Shown: piece after piece, positions 38,249 to 48,025 of the stretch
Layout: the number at the start of each line of letters is the position of its first letter
How positions within the stretch are numbered: the stretch's first letter is position 1
NCBI RefSeq assembly: GCF_016461715.1
Contig: NZ_JAEMUI010000006.1
Location: forward strand, 120,251 to 184,250
DNA length: 64,000 nucleotides
Direction: 5' to 3'
DNA from: Marinomonas spartinae
GTDB lineage: Bacteria > Pseudomonadota > Gammaproteobacteria > Pseudomonadales > Marinomonadaceae
Position numbers and translations under genes: made by a program
Notes under the pieces: model-generated
What the model was told of the DNA's origin: nothing
What the model saw: the letters and a program-made list of their open reading frames with translations, nothing else
The model's database searches: none

Positions 38249-39538
38249 ATGAAAAAACTGAAAAGTTGGTTGGCTAGTGCCAATATGCCAGGTTGTGAGT
38301 TTCCATTAGCGAACCTGCCTTATGCCGTCTTTTCCGCTAAGGAACAAGGCCATTCAATCGGTGTGGGGCTGGGTGATCAAGTAGTGAACCTTCGTATGCT
38401 TGAAGAAGCGGGATTATTTGATGACCTAAGCCCACCGTTACGAGAGTCGGTTAGGCAAAGTACACTCAATTCATTAATGGGATTAGGGAGTGATCAATGG
38501 GGCGCACTGCGGCAGCGATTAACCGCGTTATTCAGTCACATTGAATACAAAGAAGTGGTAGAGCCCTGCTTCATACCTCAGGCCGATGTGGTGTTTCATC
38601 TTCCCTGTCAGATTGGTGATTACTCGGATTTTTATACCTCTGTACACCATGCTTCGCGAGTAGGAGCCTTGTTTCGCCCCGATAATCCGTTGTTGCCAAA
38701 CTATAAATGGGTGCCAGTTGCCTATCATGGGCGTGCGTCTTCCATTCGTATCGCAGGAGAGGCTTTTAAGCGGCCAGCAGGGCAGTTAAAGGTACCAGAA
38801 TCTGACCGTCCTGCACTGGGCCTCTGTCAGCGTCTTGATTATGAGTTAGAACTGGGCATTTTCATTGGCACAGGCAATTCGCTAGGTGAGCCCATCGCCA
38901 TTGATGAGGCGGAACAGCATGTGTTTGGCGTGTCCATGTTTAATGATTGGTCAGCGCGAGATATTCAAGCTTGGGAATACCAACCGTTAGGGCCTTTTTT
39001 ATCGAAAAGCTTTTTTTCTAGCCTAAGCCCTTGGATTGTGCCCATGGCGGCACTGGCTCCTTATCGTTGCCATTGGACGCGAGAGGCGAACGATCCTCAA
39101 CCGCTTGATTACCTTGATTCGGCAACCAACCGTACCCAGGGTGCGATTGATATTAAACTAGAGGTCTGGATCGAAACGGAAAAAATGCGTTTGAATAACC
39201 AGCCTGCAGAGCGTCTTTCAACCAGTAATTTTAAAGAGTCCTATTGGACTATCGCTCAAATGGTTGCTCACCATACCATTAATGGTTGTGATTTAACGCC
39301 GGGAGACCTGCTAGGCAGCGGCACACAATCGGGTTCAACTCGCGAAGAATCCGGTTCGCTTTTAGAACTAACCGCTGGTGGAAAAGAGCCCATAACATTG
39401 AGCAATGGTGAACAGCGCACCTTTGTAGAGGATGGTGACCGTATTATCTTAAAAGGATACTGCGGCGATGAGCAACATAGAATAGGGCTAGGGAAAGTAG
39501 AGAATATAGTAAAACCAGGGAACAGCCATTTATCCTAA
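38249..39538 (+). CDS. fahA: Fumarylacetoacetase
   Basis: Final step of tyrosine/homogentisate breakdown, cleaving fumarylacetoacetate to fumarate and acetoacetate. It has 429 residues. The SH3-like N-terminal domain is followed by the catalytic FAH domain: DYSDFYTSVHHASRVG, PVAYHGRASSI, the metal-binding LDYELELGIFIG and MFNDWSARDIQAWEYQPLGPF. The isomerase MaiA normally found between HmgA and FahA steps is not encoded beside it. Confidence 0.95.
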   Translation: MKKLKSWLASANMPGCEFPLANLPYAVFSAKEQGHSIGVGLGDQVVNLRMLEEAGLFDDLSPPLRESVRQSTLNSLMGLGSDQWGALRQRLTALFSHIEYKEVVEPCFIPQADVVFHLPCQIGDYSDFYTSVHHASRVGALFRPDNPLLPNYKWVPVAYHGRASSIRIAGEAFKRPAGQLKVPESDRPALGLCQRLDYELELGIFIGTGNSLGEPIAIDEAEQHVFGVSMFNDWSARDIQAWEYQPLGPFLSKSFFSSLSPWIVPMAALAPYRCHWTREANDPQPLDYLDSATNRTQGAIDIKLEVWIETEKMRLNNQPAERLSTSNFKESYWTIAQMVAHHTINGCDLTPGDLLGSGTQSGSTREESGSLLELTAGGKEPITLSNGEQRTFVEDGDRIILKGYCGDEQHRIGLGKVENIVKPGNSHLS

Positions 39539-39673
39539 AAATACGCACTTTTTGGTGATTTTCTGGCTTTCTTTATTTTACCTTCAAGGCTTTTTATCTG
39601 TTGGGTGTTTTTTACTCGTCGTTAAGTCGAGTATACTTGTTTCTTTCTCTCAATAGGTTGCGAACTTATTCTT

Positions 39674-41410
39674 ATGACAGCACCCCGCAGTTCAGATCTG
39701 GCCGCTGAGTTAAAGGCCATCGTAGGAAATCAATACACTTTAACCGATGAAGACAAGACAAAACCCTATAGTCAAGGCTTTCGCCTTGGTGGCGGCAAGG
39801 CTTATGCCGTTGTTCGTCCCGGTAGTTTGGTTGAAATTTGGCGGTGTTTGCAAGCCTGTGTGAAGGCTGACGTAATCGTCATTATGCAAGCGGCCAATAC
39901 AGGGCTAACGGGCGGTTCAACTCCTAACGGCACGGATTATGATCGTCCTATTGTTATTATCAGCACCATGCGCATTGATGACATTCAGCTTATCGATCAA
40001 GGTAAACAAATCATAGGGTTAGCCGGTAGTACATTATTTGGCTTGGAAGACACGCTTAGACCATACGGCCGGGAACCTCACTCAGTAATTGGTTCTTCTT
40101 GCATTGGCGCGTCTATTGTTGGCGGGGTGTGTAATAACTCAGGTGGCGCACTGGTTCAGCGTGGTCCCGCTTATACCGAAATGTCGTTGTTTGCTCAAGT
40201 GAACGGCGATGGCGAACTGCAATTGGTGAACAACTTAGGCATTGAGTTGGGAAGCGATCCAGAAGACATTCTCACAAATTTGCAAAACAAAACTTATCAA
40301 GAAAAAGACATTCAATTCCCAGACAAACGCGGTTCTGATAACGAATATCATGAGCGTATTCGGGACGTCGATGCCGAGACACCATCGCGTTTTAACAACG
40401 ATCCGCGACGTTTGTACGAGGCTTCCGGTTGTGCTGGCAAACTGGCTGTCTTTGCCGTGCGCATCGATACCTTTCCTATTCCAGAAAAGTACCAAGTCTT
40501 TTACATTGGCACCAATGATCCAGCGGTGATGGAACAAATGCGCCGTGACATGCTGTCGACCTTTAAAAATCTACCTGTGTCTGGCGAATACATGCATAAC
40601 AGCAGCTACGACATCAGTAAAAAATACGGCAAAGACAGCTACTTGGTGATCGACAAACTTGGCACCAAATACATTCCAAAAATGTTTGCTTTAAAGCGAA
40701 CAGTCGATAGATGGGCAGGCAAATTTAAGTTCATGCCGACCAAATTTTCCGACATCATGATGCAGTATATGAGTCAGCTTTTTCCCAATCATCTGCCAAA
40801 GCGCATGGAAGATTTTCGTGAAAAATACGAACATCACTGGATTGTCGAAACCAGTAACGACGGTGTCGATGAAGCGCAAGCCTATTTAGACAACTTCTTT
40901 AAAGATAACGAAGGCGGTTACTTTGCGTGTACTAAGCGAGAAGCCGATCAAGCCATCCTTCATCGCTTTGTGACGGGGGGCGCATTGAGTCGTTATCATG
41001 TGATGAATGGCAAGGATCTTGGTTCCATCATGACCATAGACGTGGCATTCCCGCGTAATGAACGCGATTGGTTCGAAGAGCTGCCACAAGACATCGAAGA
41101 CAAAGTCGCCGTAAAAATGTACTACGGTCACTTCTTTTGCCACGTTATGCATCAAAACTACATTATGAAAAAAGGCGTTGATGCGAAAGCGGTGAAGAAG
41201 CAGATTCTATCCAGTTACGATGCTCGTGGCGCGGAATACCCAGCTGAACATAACGTCGGCCACGAATACGTTGCGAAACCTGCGTTGCGTGAGTTTTATC
41301 AAAAAACCGACCCAACCAACAGCTTCAATGCTGGCATCGGCGGCACTAGCAAACTGAAAAACTGGCAAGCGCTGAGCGACGAACACACAGGCTGTGGCTG
41401 CCATAAATAA
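39674..41410 (+). CDS. dld: Quinone-dependent D-lactate dehydrogenase
   Basis: Membrane-associated FAD enzyme that oxidises D-lactate to pyruvate and reduces quinone. It has 578 residues. The FAD-binding PCMH domain includes VIMQAANTGLTGGSTPNG and HSVIGSSCIGASIVGGVCNNSGGALVQRGPA. The Dld-specific membrane-binding region follows (about 300-430). The C-terminus GCGCHK is cysteine-rich. Monocistronic, with a strong terminator downstream. Confidence 0.95.
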   Translation: MTAPRSSDLAAELKAIVGNQYTLTDEDKTKPYSQGFRLGGGKAYAVVRPGSLVEIWRCLQACVKADVIVIMQAANTGLTGGSTPNGTDYDRPIVIISTMRIDDIQLIDQGKQIIGLAGSTLFGLEDTLRPYGREPHSVIGSSCIGASIVGGVCNNSGGALVQRGPAYTEMSLFAQVNGDGELQLVNNLGIELGSDPEDILTNLQNKTYQEKDIQFPDKRGSDNEYHERIRDVDAETPSRFNNDPRRLYEASGCAGKLAVFAVRIDTFPIPEKYQVFYIGTNDPAVMEQMRRDMLSTFKNLPVSGEYMHNSSYDISKKYGKDSYLVIDKLGTKYIPKMFALKRTVDRWAGKFKFMPTKFSDIMMQYMSQLFPNHLPKRMEDFREKYEHHWIVETSNDGVDEAQAYLDNFFKDNEGGYFACTKREADQAILHRFVTGGALSRYHVMNGKDLGSIMTIDVAFPRNERDWFEELPQDIEDKVAVKMYYGHFFCHVMHQNYIMKKGVDAKAVKKQILSSYDARGAEYPAEHNVGHEYVAKPALREFYQKTDPTNSFNAGIGGTSKLKNWQALSDEHTGCGCHK

Positions 41411-41470
41411 GCGTTTTCAGCTTATTAAGGGCAAAAATTTAATAGCAGAGCAATAGAAAAGCTAAAGACA

Positions 41471-41509
41471 AAAAGCCGAGACGTTTCTTGTAAAGAGGTC
41501 TCGGCTTTT
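41471..41509 (+). terminator. Intrinsic terminator after dld
   Basis: AAAAGCCGAGAC pairs perfectly with GTCTCGGCTTTT. The rest of 41510-41759 shows no gene besides the promoter and ribosome site of the OsmC gene. Confidence 0.85.
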
Positions 41510-41759
41510 ACGTTTTTAATAAGAGCCTTAGGGTTTTTGGAAAGTCATCCAGTGTTCTATTTTGTCTCTCCTATTGTTATTTATTGGGTTAGTTAAACGA
41601 TGTACCAATAGAGGTTAGCGAGGGAGTAGGGCATGCGCATAGTGCCAAAAATGACGCGGGGGATTCATTTTTAAATAGCTTAATAATTGTCTTTAATTTA
41701 ATGCCTGTACTGCTTAAAGTGAGTGTTATTCAATGTGTTTTGACGAGGAGGCCATAGTA

Positions 41760-42227
41760 ATGTCGGAGTATTTTGCAACGGTCGAATGGAAACGGGGCTC
41801 ACAGTTATTTTCGGACAAAAAATACAGCCGTGCCCATGAATGGCAATTCGAAGGGGGAGTGGTTGTGCCAGCTTCGTCTTCACCACATATTGTTCCTTTG
41901 CCTATGTCTGTGGCGGAAAATGTTGATCCTGAAGAAGCCTTTGTAGCGTCTATATCCAGCTGTCACATGCTGTTCTTTTTAGACTTCGCCTCTCGTAAAA
42001 AACTTATTGTCGACCAGTATACCGATAAGGCCATGGGCGTCTTGGCTCGTGGTCCTAACGGTAAACAAATGATGACAGAAGTAGTATTACGACCAACCGT
42101 CACTTTTGTTGGTGAAAGGCCCAGCTCAGCGGTGTTAAAAGAGCTTCATCATCAAGCCCATGAAGCCTGTTTTATTGCCAACTCGGTGCTGACCGACGTT
42201 CGTGTGGATGACACTTTTTGTGTTTGA
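41760..42227 (+). CDS. OsmC-family peroxiredoxin-like protein
   Basis: A 155-residue OsmC/Ohr-type thiol peroxidase candidate. The two redox cysteines are in SISSCHMLFFLDFA and HHQAHEACFIANSV. A longer frame starts at 41733, but the ATG at 41760 has a perfect GAGGAGG eight bases upstream and matches homologous starts (MSEYFATVEWKR). Likely role is reduction of organic hydroperoxides. Confidence 0.88.
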   Translation: MSEYFATVEWKRGSQLFSDKKYSRAHEWQFEGGVVVPASSSPHIVPLPMSVAENVDPEEAFVASISSCHMLFFLDFASRKKLIVDQYTDKAMGVLARGPNGKQMMTEVVLRPTVTFVGERPSSAVLKELHHQAHEACFIANSVLTDVRVDDTFCV

Positions 42228-42238
42228 TGAATGGTTGA

Positions 42239-42487
42239 ATGATTAGATTGTTAGAGCTGATGGAAAAGCATAGCGCGAATTTAGGTCCGCCTCATACAGA
42301 TTCTATGGGGAATGGATTGTTTGAGATTAGAGCAAAGGCTCAAGAAGGTATTGGGCGGAGTTTGTTTTGCTTCCTAAAAGGAAAGCATATTTATGTTTTA
42401 CATGCTTTTGTTAAAAAGTCACAAAAAACGCCAAGAAATGAGTTGAAGCTTGCACGTCAACGCCAGAAGGAAGTTCAAAAAAGATGA
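42239..42487 (+). CDS. HigB/Gp49-like toxin, N-terminally shortened
   Basis: An 82-residue protein of the phage Gp49-like/HigB (RelE superfamily) group: RLLELMEKHSANLGPPH, GNGLFEIRAKAQEGIGRSLF, IYVLHAFVKKSQKTPRNELKLARQR. Family members usually have ~25-30 residues before the RLLELL helix; here an in-frame TGA lies directly before the ATG, so this segment is missing. The conserved C-terminal catalytic region is intact. It overlaps the antitoxin gene by four bases. Possibly inactive. Confidence 0.75.
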   Translation: MIRLLELMEKHSANLGPPHTDSMGNGLFEIRAKAQEGIGRSLFCFLKGKHIYVLHAFVKKSQKTPRNELKLARQRQKEVQKR

Positions 42488-42762
42488 GTTTACAAAAACT
42501 GAAACAACGCGCCTTCAAGAATTCTGATGTCAAAGCGGAATACGATAAGCTTGAAGCAGAGTTTAATTTAATTGATCAACTGCTTTCTATGCGAACAAAA
42601 GCTGGGTTAACACAAGAGCAAGTTGCCGAAAAGATGAATACTCAAAAAAGCAATATCAGTCGCTTAGAACGAGGCAATACGAACCCAAGTTGGGCGACGC
42701 TTCTTAAATATGCTCATGCTTGTGGCTATGAATTGTCACTGAAAACGCAAAAAAGGCATTAG
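42484..42762 (+). CDS. HigA-like XRE-family antitoxin
   Basis: A 92-residue helix-turn-helix protein. HTH about 38-90: MRTKAGLTQEQVAEKMNTQKSNISRLERG, then NTNPSWATLLKYAHACGYEL. Toxin-first order and a 4-base overlap with the toxin are typical of HigBA-type modules. It would bind and neutralise the toxin and repress the operon. Confidence 0.85.
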   Translation: MSLQKLKQRAFKNSDVKAEYDKLEAEFNLIDQLLSMRTKAGLTQEQVAEKMNTQKSNISRLERGNTNPSWATLLKYAHACGYELSLKTQKRH

Positions 42763-42773
42763 AAAGTCATATG

Positions 42774-42808
42774 TTAAGCGCTCGATAGTTCTATTAAAGA
42801 GCGCTTAA
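42774..42808. terminator. Hairpin between convergent genes
   Basis: Perfect 10-bp stem TTAAGCGCTC / GAGCGCTTAA between higA and the GST gene; no long T run. Confidence 0.5.
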
Positions 42809-42814
42809 GGTGTA

Positions 42815-43444
42815 TCACCCTTGAGTAATGGGTATAAACCAATCTAAGGCTTCAATCTGTTTAATCCAGCGTTGAATATTCGGATACTCAGACAATTGAT
42901 AAGCACCACCTTCCTCTGCCACATGGGTATAAGGGAACAAGCAAATATCCGCTAACGTCATCGCGTCTCCCACCAAGAACATGTGTTTTGCCAAGGTGTC
43001 ATCCATCTGTTTCAATGCCGCGAGACCTTGTTGAATACGATCTGGCAGCATGCGTTTTTTTAGATCCGTCATGGCGTTATGGGTTAACCAAAAACGCGGT
43101 GAAGCAATGTTTGGCTCGTGGCTGTATTGCTCCCAAAATAACCATTGATAGACTTTGGCTTTAAGGATAGGGTCGGTTGGCAACAAAGCAGACTGATGCT
43201 GCTGAGTAAGGTGATTCTGTTCTGTAAGATAGAGCAGTATCGCGTTACTTTCGCTTAAACATTGCCCATTATCCAATTCAAGCACTGGTATTTTTCCATT
43301 CGGGTTTATGGCTAAAAAGGATTCTGTATGTGTTTCCCCTTTAGTAATATCATATTCTTTTAATGTCACGTTGAGGCCCAAGCTGGCGCATAATAAACGG
43401 ATTTTATAACCGTTCCCTGAGGGCAAAAAATCATGCAGAATCAT
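42815..43444 (-). CDS. Glutathione S-transferase family protein
   Basis: About 209 residues from the ATG at 43444 (AAGGAAAG ribosome site); a longer frame to 43507 adds 21 residues without support. The N-terminal thioredoxin-like domain shows INPNGKIPVLELDNGQCLSESNAI (cis-Pro and the ES glutathione site), and the C-terminal helical domain shows LVGDAMTLADICLFPY with the N-capping Asp. It lacks the SSxSYR start of maleylacetoacetate isomerase, so it is probably not MaiA. Substrate unknown. Confidence 0.85.
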   Translation of the reverse strand: MILHDFLPSGNGYKIRLLCASLGLNVTLKEYDITKGETHTESFLAINPNGKIPVLELDNGQCLSESNAILLYLTEQNHLTQQHQSALLPTDPILKAKVYQWLFWEQYSHEPNIASPRFWLTHNAMTDLKKRMLPDRIQQGLAALKQMDDTLAKHMFLVGDAMTLADICLFPYTHVAEEGGAYQLSEYPNIQRWIKQIEALDWFIPITQG

Positions 43445-43612
43445 ATGTCTTTCCTTCGTAAGTTGATGGTTTGATCTTGCAACAAGAAAGCAACAGAAAA
43501 AAGCCAATTAAACTGAAGGCTGGCATAACGCGTTTTGATGAATAAATTAGAAGGCGACTGAGTTAACGTAATTTAGCTAAAGTAACGAGGCTAGAGTCGC
43601 GAGGGGAAGGCA

Positions 43613-44476
43613 GTGGATACGGAACTATTAAGAACCTTAGTGGCGATTGTCGACCATGGCAGTTTTCAGCGAGCTGCCATGCAAACCTTTCGTACACCAT
43701 CAGCCATTAGCATGCAGATGAAACGACTGGAAGAGCAGGTCGGTACGGAGCTGTTTTGCAAACAAGGACGAGATCAAGTACTCACCGAAGACGGCCAGCA
43801 GCTAGTGCATTACGCACGGCGAATACTGCAACTGCAAGAAAGTGCTTTGCAATCCATTAAAGGCCCACAACAAGGAGCTTTACTTAATTTTGGCTGTCCT
43901 AATGATTATGTTGCAAATTTACTCCTCGTTATTATGTCTGTAATGGAAGCCATGCAGCCGAATATTCGTTTTCGAGTGCGTACTGGCACATCGGCTGAAT
44001 TAAGAGAACTGATGGATAAGGGGGAAGTGGATTTGGCTTTGGTGACGCGAACCCCCAACAGTGACGAAGGCTTAACCTTGTTTCAGGACAAGGGCATTTG
44101 GGTGGCGAAAAAAGGGTTCGACTGGCAGTCTTATAAGCCGTTGCCGTTGGCCCTATACGAATCAAGTTGTAAGTTCCATTCTAGCGCTATCGATGGTTTA
44201 CAGAAGAAGGGCATAGATTACCGATTGTATTGCGTTACTGACAATCTCGCCCTTATTGAACGTCTTCTAGTGGCAGAAAAAGCCATCTCCGCTATTGCCA
44301 GCATTAGCATGAATGACGCATTAGAAATTATCGACAGCGAGCTTTTGCCTAGCCTTCCCGCCGTTGAGATTGCGTTTTCTCGGGCTGCGGCCGCACCAGA
44401 TTGGCTTACTATAGCGTGGATTGAAAACGTCATTGAACAGGTTATGAAAGAAACAGGCGCTAGGGTAAGCATTTGA
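43613..44476 (+). CDS. LysR-family transcriptional regulator
   Basis: A 287-residue LysR protein, start GTG at 43613 (GGGAAGG ribosome site). HTH about 1-60: LLRTLVAIVDHGSFQRAAMQTFRTPSAISMQMKRLEEQVGTELF. The effector domain follows. Divergent from the GST gene (168 bp), its most likely target. Confidence 0.88.
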   Translation: MDTELLRTLVAIVDHGSFQRAAMQTFRTPSAISMQMKRLEEQVGTELFCKQGRDQVLTEDGQQLVHYARRILQLQESALQSIKGPQQGALLNFGCPNDYVANLLLVIMSVMEAMQPNIRFRVRTGTSAELRELMDKGEVDLALVTRTPNSDEGLTLFQDKGIWVAKKGFDWQSYKPLPLALYESSCKFHSSAIDGLQKKGIDYRLYCVTDNLALIERLLVAEKAISAIASISMNDALEIIDSELLPSLPAVEIAFSRAAAAPDWLTIAWIENVIEQVMKETGARVSI

Positions 44477-44573
44477 TACAACGGAGGTTCAATCGTTGCT
44501 AAGCTAGCCTCAAATACAGCGACGCCAAAAGAAACCGACAGCGTCTATTTATTCGAATAGGAAAAAACAAATT

Positions 44574-46064
44574 ATGTCTTATTACGACAAGTTAACAGCA
44601 CACTACCAAACACTAAATCACTTTAATCATGCTCAATCTATACTCGGTTGGGATGCCGCAGCGAACATGCCATCGGGCGGCAGCGAAGCTCGCTCAAACG
44701 CCATGGCAGAGTTATCCGTTCATGTTCATCGTTTATCCACTCAACCACAGTTAGAAGACTGGTTTGGCAACGCGGAGCAAGAATCGTTAAGCGTTGAGCA
44801 ACAAGCCAGCCTACGCGAGATGAAACGCCAATGGCAGCAAGCGACCATCGTTCCAGAAGATTTAGTACAAGCACAGTCCATCGCGGGTTCTACATGCGAA
44901 CATGCATGGCGTACGCAGCGTCAAGAAAATGATTGGCAAGGCTTTGAGAAAAATTGGAAGGAAGTTGTCGCTCTGTCCCGCGAAGAAGCCAATATTCGTG
45001 GTGCAGCGCTCGGTCTTACACCATACGATGCCATGCTCTACAAATACGAGCCAGGCACCACAACGGCGTCGCTGAATACTTTATTTACTGACGTGAAAAC
45101 CTGGTTGCCAGACTTAATCGAAACCGTGTTAGAAAAGCAGAAGTCAGAATCCATCCTTTTGCCATCTGGCACTTTTTCCACTGAGACACAAAAAGCCCTT
45201 GGCTTAGAAGTGATGAAGCTGCTGCAATTCGACTTTAACCGTGGCCGACTAGACGAAAGTGTTCACCCATTTTGCGGTGGCGTACCAACGGACGTGCGCA
45301 TTACCACCCGTTATGATGAAAAAGACTTCGTGCAAGCCTTGATGGGGATCGTTCACGAAACAGGCCACGCCCGCTACGAACAAGGCTTGCCAAAAGCCTT
45401 TGCTGGATTGCCCGTGGGCGAAGCGCGCTCTATGGGCGTTCATGAATCTCAATCACTCTTCTTCGAAATGCAGATTGGTCGTAGTAAACCCTTTATTCAC
45501 CACTTATCGCGTTTGTCTAAACAGGCGTTTAATGCACAGCAAGATCCTGTATTCGACGAAGAAAATCTTTATAAAATCTACACCCAAGTAGAAAAAGGCT
45601 TTATTCGCATTGATGCGGACGAACTCACCTACCCAGCACATGTGATCATGCGTTACGAGATCGAACGCGACTTGATCAATGGCGTGATAGAGCACACAGA
45701 CGTGCCAGCATTGTGGGATGAGAAGATGAAAGCGTCCCTTGGCATCTCCACCAAAGACAACTACAAAAACGGCTGCATGCAAGACATCCATTGGACAGAC
45801 GGCTCATTCGGTTACTTCCCGTCTTATACACTAGGCGCTATGTATGCTGCGCAATACAAAGCCACTATGATACAAAACGTCGACTTTGACGCCGTTATCC
45901 AAAGCGGTGACTTAAGCCCAATTTTCCAATGGTTAAGCGACAATATGTGGTCACAAGCTTCGCTTCATACCACGGATGAACTAGTTAAACGCGCCACAGG
46001 GGAAGTATTAAATGCAGCGCATTTTAGAAAACATCTAGAAGGACGGTATTTGCAAAAGAGGTAA
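44574..46064 (+). CDS. M32-family metallocarboxypeptidase (Taq type)
   Basis: A 496-residue cytoplasmic zinc carboxypeptidase of family M32. The HEXXH zinc motif is HETGH in MGIVHETGHARYEQGLP, preceded by GGVPTDVRITTRY and followed by HESQSLFFEMQIGRS with the third-ligand Glu region. It is intact; two partial copies of its 3' end occur at 48203 and 50692. A terminator follows. Confidence 0.95.
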   Translation: MSYYDKLTAHYQTLNHFNHAQSILGWDAAANMPSGGSEARSNAMAELSVHVHRLSTQPQLEDWFGNAEQESLSVEQQASLREMKRQWQQATIVPEDLVQAQSIAGSTCEHAWRTQRQENDWQGFEKNWKEVVALSREEANIRGAALGLTPYDAMLYKYEPGTTTASLNTLFTDVKTWLPDLIETVLEKQKSESILLPSGTFSTETQKALGLEVMKLLQFDFNRGRLDESVHPFCGGVPTDVRITTRYDEKDFVQALMGIVHETGHARYEQGLPKAFAGLPVGEARSMGVHESQSLFFEMQIGRSKPFIHHLSRLSKQAFNAQQDPVFDEENLYKIYTQVEKGFIRIDADELTYPAHVIMRYEIERDLINGVIEHTDVPALWDEKMKASLGISTKDNYKNGCMQDIHWTDGSFGYFPSYTLGAMYAAQYKATMIQNVDFDAVIQSGDLSPIFQWLSDNMWSQASLHTTDELVKRATGEVLNAAHFRKHLEGRYLQKR

Positions 46065-46085
46065 AATCATTTAGATGAGTGGGTC

Positions 46086-46115
46086 AAGGCTAGACAGACC
46101 ACTGTCTAGCCTTTT
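46086..46115 (+). terminator. Intrinsic terminator after the M32 gene
   Basis: AAGGCTAGACAG pairs perfectly with CTGTCTAGCCTT around ACCA, followed by TT. Confidence 0.8.
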
Positions 46116-46203
46116 AATCATAATGGCTTGAACTTATCTTTTTGGATAGCCGTGTTTTAGCAATATTATCCTGATACAGTTTATTTAGATTAGAGTGAAT
46201 ATA

Positions 46204-47031
46204 TCAGTTTTTATCTGCTGAATAAGCTAGGCTTTTTTGTTTTTCAAGTTCAGCCAAACGAGATGTTAAAGCACGGTGGATGTTGTCAAAGGCGATACTT
46301 CCTAGCGCTACGCGAAATGGCGCTTTAGGCATATCAATCACTTTAAGCATTGCCTTAACCGTATTATCAGCGTCTCCCTTAATTGGGAAATCACCATTAA
46401 ACAATGCATGTCGCATTTTTTCTGCAGCGCTATTTTGATAGCTATCTAGGGAGTCAGCTAGGTCCAATCCCTTTGCAAAATTAGTTTCTGTTGGGCCGGG
46501 TTCTATGATGACACAATCAATACCATATTCATTCACCTCTTGAGATACCGATTCAATAAAGCCTTCAATCCCCCATTTACTAGCATGATATAGGCTGAAA
46601 TTCGGATAGGCGACTTGTCCTCCTTCAGAAGAAATTTGAACAATACGGCCTGTATTTTGTTTGCGTAAATGAGGGAGTGCTGCTCGTATAAGCTGAATAG
46701 ATCCAGTTAGGTTCGTGGCAATCTGACGGTCAATTTGCTGGTCTGTCAAAGCCTCAGCCACACCAAATAAGCCGTAACCTGCATTACTCACTACAAAGTC
46801 TATTTGGCATGCCAAGAATGCAGTATCAACGGCATTACGTACTGAATTTAGTTCGGTGAGATCTAATTGCAGCACTTGCAAGCTTTCAGGGAAACTTACT
46901 TTTAGCTCATCCAATGTTGACATTTTCCGAACGGTTGCGAAAACCTTATCACCGCGCAAAAGCGCCCGCTTTGTGAGCTTTAAACCTAAGCCTGAAGAGG
47001 CTCCAGTGATAAACCATGTTTTGTTGACCAT
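46204..47031 (-). CDS. Short-chain dehydrogenase/reductase
   Basis: About 275 residues from the ATG at 47031 (AAGGA upstream; a longer frame to 47064 is less likely). The cofactor motif is TGASSGLG near the N-terminus and NAG in VVSNAGYG. The catalytic triad is Ser in QISSEGG and YxxxK in YHASKWG. Substrate unknown. Divergent from a LysR gene across 100 bp; the pair forms the first module after the carboxypeptidase gene. Confidence 0.88.
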   Translation of the reverse strand: MVNKTWFITGASSGLGLKLTKRALLRGDKVFATVRKMSTLDELKVSFPESLQVLQLDLTELNSVRNAVDTAFLACQIDFVVSNAGYGLFGVAEALTDQQIDRQIATNLTGSIQLIRAALPHLRKQNTGRIVQISSEGGQVAYPNFSLYHASKWGIEGFIESVSQEVNEYGIDCVIIEPGPTETNFAKGLDLADSLDSYQNSAAEKMRHALFNGDFPIKGDADNTVKAMLKVIDMPKAPFRVALGSIAFDNIHRALTSRLAELEKQKSLAYSADKN

Positions 47032-47131
47032 AATACTTATTCCTTCTGATTGATGAGGACTCACTATAGAAGATTGTTATTAGTAGTTTAATGATCAATA
47101 ATTCGAATGACTTGTTTAGGATTATTCAACA

Positions 47132-48025
47132 ATGAAAAAACCATCACTCAATGATTTGGAGGCTTTTCGAGAGGTTGCACATCAGCGTAGTTTTAGCAAA
47201 GCGGCAGATCATCTTGGGGTAAGTCGTTCAGCTTTGAGCCATGTTATAAAAGGATTAGAGGCATATCTAGGCTCTCAATTGCTGAGACGTACTACTCGCA
47301 GTGTTTCCCTGACGTCAGCCGGCGAATATTTATTCTCAGGCTTATCGCCAATACTTAGTGATTTGGATCAATTGCTGTTTGATACTGGTCACGATAAAGA
47401 GCACTTGTTCGGAGAAGTTCGAATTAATGGTAGTGAGTCGGCGATAGCTTATTTATTGGAACAAATTGTCCCTACATTTCGAGAACATTACCCCAGCATC
47501 AAGCTGGATCTCGTTTGTGATGGTGAGTTAAGTGATATTACTCAAGACGGATTTGATGCCGGTATCCGGCTTGGAGAGTCTCTTCTTAAGGATATGATTG
47601 CTATTCCTCTTGGTCCTAAAGTCAGGTTCATTACCGTTGCCTCTCCTCAGTATTTAAAGCGATATCCTATCCCAATAACACCTAGTGAGCTTAATCATCA
47701 CCATTGTATTCGCCAACGGTTACCGAGTGGCAAACGTTATCATTGGGAGTTTTTTAAAAGTGGGCAGTCTGTAACCGTTGATGTGCCGGGTGATATTTCA
47801 TTAGACAATAACAATTTGATGGTCAGTGCGGCTACACAGGGAATGGGAATCGCATTTGTCCCTGAAAATTATGCTAAGGAACAAATAACCTCAGGCAACT
47901 TAATCAAAGTTTTAGAAGACTGGTGTCCTGAATATCTTGGATTTCATATCTATTTTCCTCGCTACCGTCACATGTCTAAAAGTCTCAGGGCATTTGTTGA
48001 TGTGATAAAAGAACATAATTATTAA
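47132..48025 (+). CDS. LysR-family transcriptional regulator
   Basis: A 297-residue LysR protein of the CrgA-like group. HTH: LEAFREVAHQRSFSKAADHLGVSRSALSHVIKGLEAYLGSQLLRRTTRSVSLT (about 8-60). Divergent from the SDR gene, which it probably regulates. Part of the module between two carboxypeptidase 3'-end copies. Confidence 0.88.
   Translation: MKKPSLNDLEAFREVAHQRSFSKAADHLGVSRSALSHVIKGLEAYLGSQLLRRTTRSVSLTSAGEYLFSGLSPILSDLDQLLFDTGHDKEHLFGEVRINGSESAIAYLLEQIVPTFREHYPSIKLDLVCDGELSDITQDGFDAGIRLGESLLKDMIAIPLGPKVRFITVASPQYLKRYPIPITPSELNHHHCIRQRLPSGKRYHWEFFKSGQSVTVDVPGDISLDNNNLMVSAATQGMGIAFVPENYAKEQITSGNLIKVLEDWCPEYLGFHIYFPRYRHMSKSLRAFVDVIKEHNY

Noticed and set aside
42815..43444. GST as the missing maleylacetoacetate isomerase
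   Set aside because: Lacks the SSxSYR active-site start, is in another transcription unit and is paired with its own LysR gene.
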